Assembly: GCF_038051945.1 (NCBI RefSeq)
Contig: NZ_CP150302.1
Coordinates: 372,001 to 436,000 of the forward strand
Origin: Paenibacillus sp. FSL H3-0469
GTDB taxonomy: Bacteria > Bacillota > Bacilli > Paenibacillales > Paenibacillaceae
Direction of reading: 5' to 3'
Length of the DNA: 64,000 bases
Part shown: positions 62,715 through 64,000 of the stretch, piece after piece
Layout: each line of letters opens with the position of its first letter
Numbering within the stretch: the first letter of the stretch is position 1
Position numbers and translations under genes: made by a program
The notes under the pieces: generated by a model
Databases searched by the model: none
What the model saw: only the letters and a program-made list of their open reading frames with translations
Told to the model about the DNA's origin: nothing

Positions 62715-63887
62715 ATGACCAAGAAGCTATATTATAATTCGGCGTATATAAAAGAATGGAGCACCACCGTGACCTCCGCGATAGAGCGTGAAGACGGGAT
62801 TTATGTGACGCTTGCGGAGACGGCTTTCTACCCGCACGGCGGCGGACAGCCTTGTGATACGGGAACCATCGGCGAAATTGCTGTGCTGGATGTGGTGCTG
62901 GAGGATCAGAAGGTGCTGCATAAGGTAGCGCAGCTTCCCGGGCAGACTGAAGTGGAGTGCGCCATTGACTGGACACGGAGATTCGACCATATGCAGCAGC
63001 ACAGCGGCCAGCATCTGCTGTCGGCGGTATTCCGTGAGCTGTATCAGGCACTGACACTGAGCTTTCACCTGGGCAGCGACTATGCCACAATTGATCTTGA
63101 CATGCCGGAACTGTCAGCGGTGCAGCTGGCGGAGGCTGAACAAGAGGTGAACCGCAAGATCTACCGGAATCTAGCGATTACCAGCTACTTCGTGACCGCA
63201 GAAGAAATGGCCAAGCTGCCTCTGGTGAAGCTTCCTAAGGTAACAGAAGATATCCGGATCGTCGAGATTGAAGGTGTCGAGCATAACGCCTGCGGCGGTA
63301 CTCATGTCGCTTCGACCGGGGCGATTGGAATAATTAAGCTGCTGAGGTCCGAGAAGCAGAAGGGTAATATTAGAATTACCTTCAAATGCGGAAGCCGGGC
63401 GCTTGCGGAATTCAACGATCATATGCAAATCATGAGTCAGCTGTCCGCCCGATTCAATACTGGCAAGGACGAGATTATGGACCGGCTCGGAAAGTGGGAG
63501 CAGGAGCAGAAGCTGCTGGCAGCGGAGCTGGCGGCTGTGAAGGAGCAGAATGACAGCTATCTGGCCCGGGACCTGTCATCTTCTATGGAAGAGGGCGGCG
63601 GGGTGCTGACGCATATTTCGGATAGTAGACCTCTTAAGGATCTGCAGAGTCTGGCTGCGAAGCTGACGGCGCTGACCGACCTTCCGGTGCTGCTGCTGAG
63701 TGCGGCGGAGAATAAGGCAGTGCTCGCGCATAGCGGATCTGCGGATTTCTCGTGCGGCGCATTCTTCAAGGCTCACCTGGGCGGCTACCAGGGCAAGGGC
63801 GGAGGCAGCGACAAGCTGGCTCAGGCCGGATTCCCGTCATGGGAAGACGCACTCGCATTTTACAATTTTGCCAAAGAACAATTCTGA
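62715..63887 (+). CDS. Alanyl-tRNA editing protein AlaX with DHHA1 domain
   Basis: A 390-residue trans-editing protein resembling the C-terminal half of AlaRS. The editing core has metal ligands in QQHSGQHLLSAVF (HxxxH) and NACGGTHVAST (CxxxH). A coiled-coil stretch (about 240-290) and a C-terminal DHHA1 domain with GGYQGKGGGSDKLAQAG follow. It hydrolyses Ser- or Gly-tRNA-Ala in the cytoplasm. It ends 113 bases before the window edge. Confidence 0.93.
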   Translation: MTKKLYYNSAYIKEWSTTVTSAIEREDGIYVTLAETAFYPHGGGQPCDTGTIGEIAVLDVVLEDQKVLHKVAQLPGQTEVECAIDWTRRFDHMQQHSGQHLLSAVFRELYQALTLSFHLGSDYATIDLDMPELSAVQLAEAEQEVNRKIYRNLAITSYFVTAEEMAKLPLVKLPKVTEDIRIVEIEGVEHNACGGTHVASTGAIGIIKLLRSEKQKGNIRITFKCGSRALAEFNDHMQIMSQLSARFNTGKDEIMDRLGKWEQEQKLLAAELAAVKEQNDSYLARDLSSSMEEGGGVLTHISDSRPLKDLQSLAAKLTALTDLPVLLLSAAENKAVLAHSGSADFSCGAFFKAHLGGYQGKGGGSDKLAQAGFPSWEDALAFYNFAKEQF

Positions 63888-63989
63888 TTCATGTCCTGCT
63901 GGAGAATTATCCCGGGCAGGTATTTACTTGTTATGGAAGGATAGACGTACCCGCAGAGAGAGAACGTAAGAGCTTAGTACTTTTATCGT

Positions 63990-63999
63990 AAAGGAGTGG
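63990..63999 (+). promoter_or_regulatory. Ribosome binding site of a gene beyond the right edge
   Basis: AAAGGAGTGG ends at the window boundary, so a plus-strand start codon should lie within the next ten bases outside the window. Nothing else is recognised in 63888-63989. Confidence 0.55.
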
Positions 64000-64000
64000 T

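Noticed and set aside
1..64000. CRISPR arrays, tRNA and rRNA genes
   Set aside because: No regularly spaced identical repeats, tRNA cloverleaf with TTCGANNC context, or rRNA core sequences were noticed by eye; a tRNAscan or Infernal run was not possible.

Overview
The window looks like chromosomal DNA of a spore-former-type Firmicute close to Paenibacillus. The basis is moderate-GC coding sequence, strong AGGAGG-type ribosome binding sites, many TTG/GTG starts, T-box leaders, a class I lysyl-tRNA synthetase, an HssRS/HrtBA heme system, and many AraC and Gfo/Idh/MocA genes. This is inference from gene content; no marker gene was searched. I saw no rRNA, tRNA, CRISPR array or intact insertion sequence.

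Layout. 0.3-3.4 kb: a GH42 beta-galactosidase diverging from an AraC regulator. 3.4-9.7 kb: an operon for a large secreted repeat protein and a MacB/YknXYZ-like ABC exporter, preceded by helically phased TTACAA repeats. 9.7-17.0 kb: NagZ-like lipoprotein, ferritin, Mn-type CDF exporter, NrtR-like Nudix regulator, hemerythrin, Rpn-family nuclease, metallophosphoesterase. 17.2-22.8 kb: MarR plus NmrA-like reductase, then a complete HssRS-HrtBA-type heme-stress locus with a recognisable HssR box. 22.9-26.2 kb: hexuronate catabolism (UxuB-type SDR, GntR/FCD regulator, UxaC) around a 50-bp perfect palindrome. 26.3-31.5 kb: AraC regulator diverging from an operon of three Gfo/Idh/MocA dehydrogenases and a sugar isomerase. 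31.5-36.4 kb: TetR, MsrA, GH64 glucanase, a propeller-like protein, HAD phosphatase. 36.4-39.6 kb: T-box-controlled thrS and a GNAT gene. 40.1-46.9 kb: a three-gene SMC-kleisin-KITE operon related to Wadjet/MksBEF with no JetD nuclease gene beside it. 47-55.2 kb: aldo-keto reductase, tandem-TPM protein, GNAT, adenosine deaminase-like enzyme, NAGPA-type protein, LysR plus MetE-like pair. 55.2-58.1 kb: an AT-rich segment with a broken GNAT gene, a lipoprotein and two secreted proteins of unknown role. 58.2-64 kb: T-box-controlled lysK, yebC, Nudix, TSUP permease, GNAT and AlaX; the RBS of a further gene lies at the right edge.

The two items most worth attention are (1) a dispersed element of about 150 bp present at 20741-20880 and 36845-36985, whose predicted stems are kept by compensatory base changes between the copies, so it is probably a structured RNA; and (2) the JetABC/MukBEF-like operon with non-canonical ATPase motifs and no adjacent nuclease.
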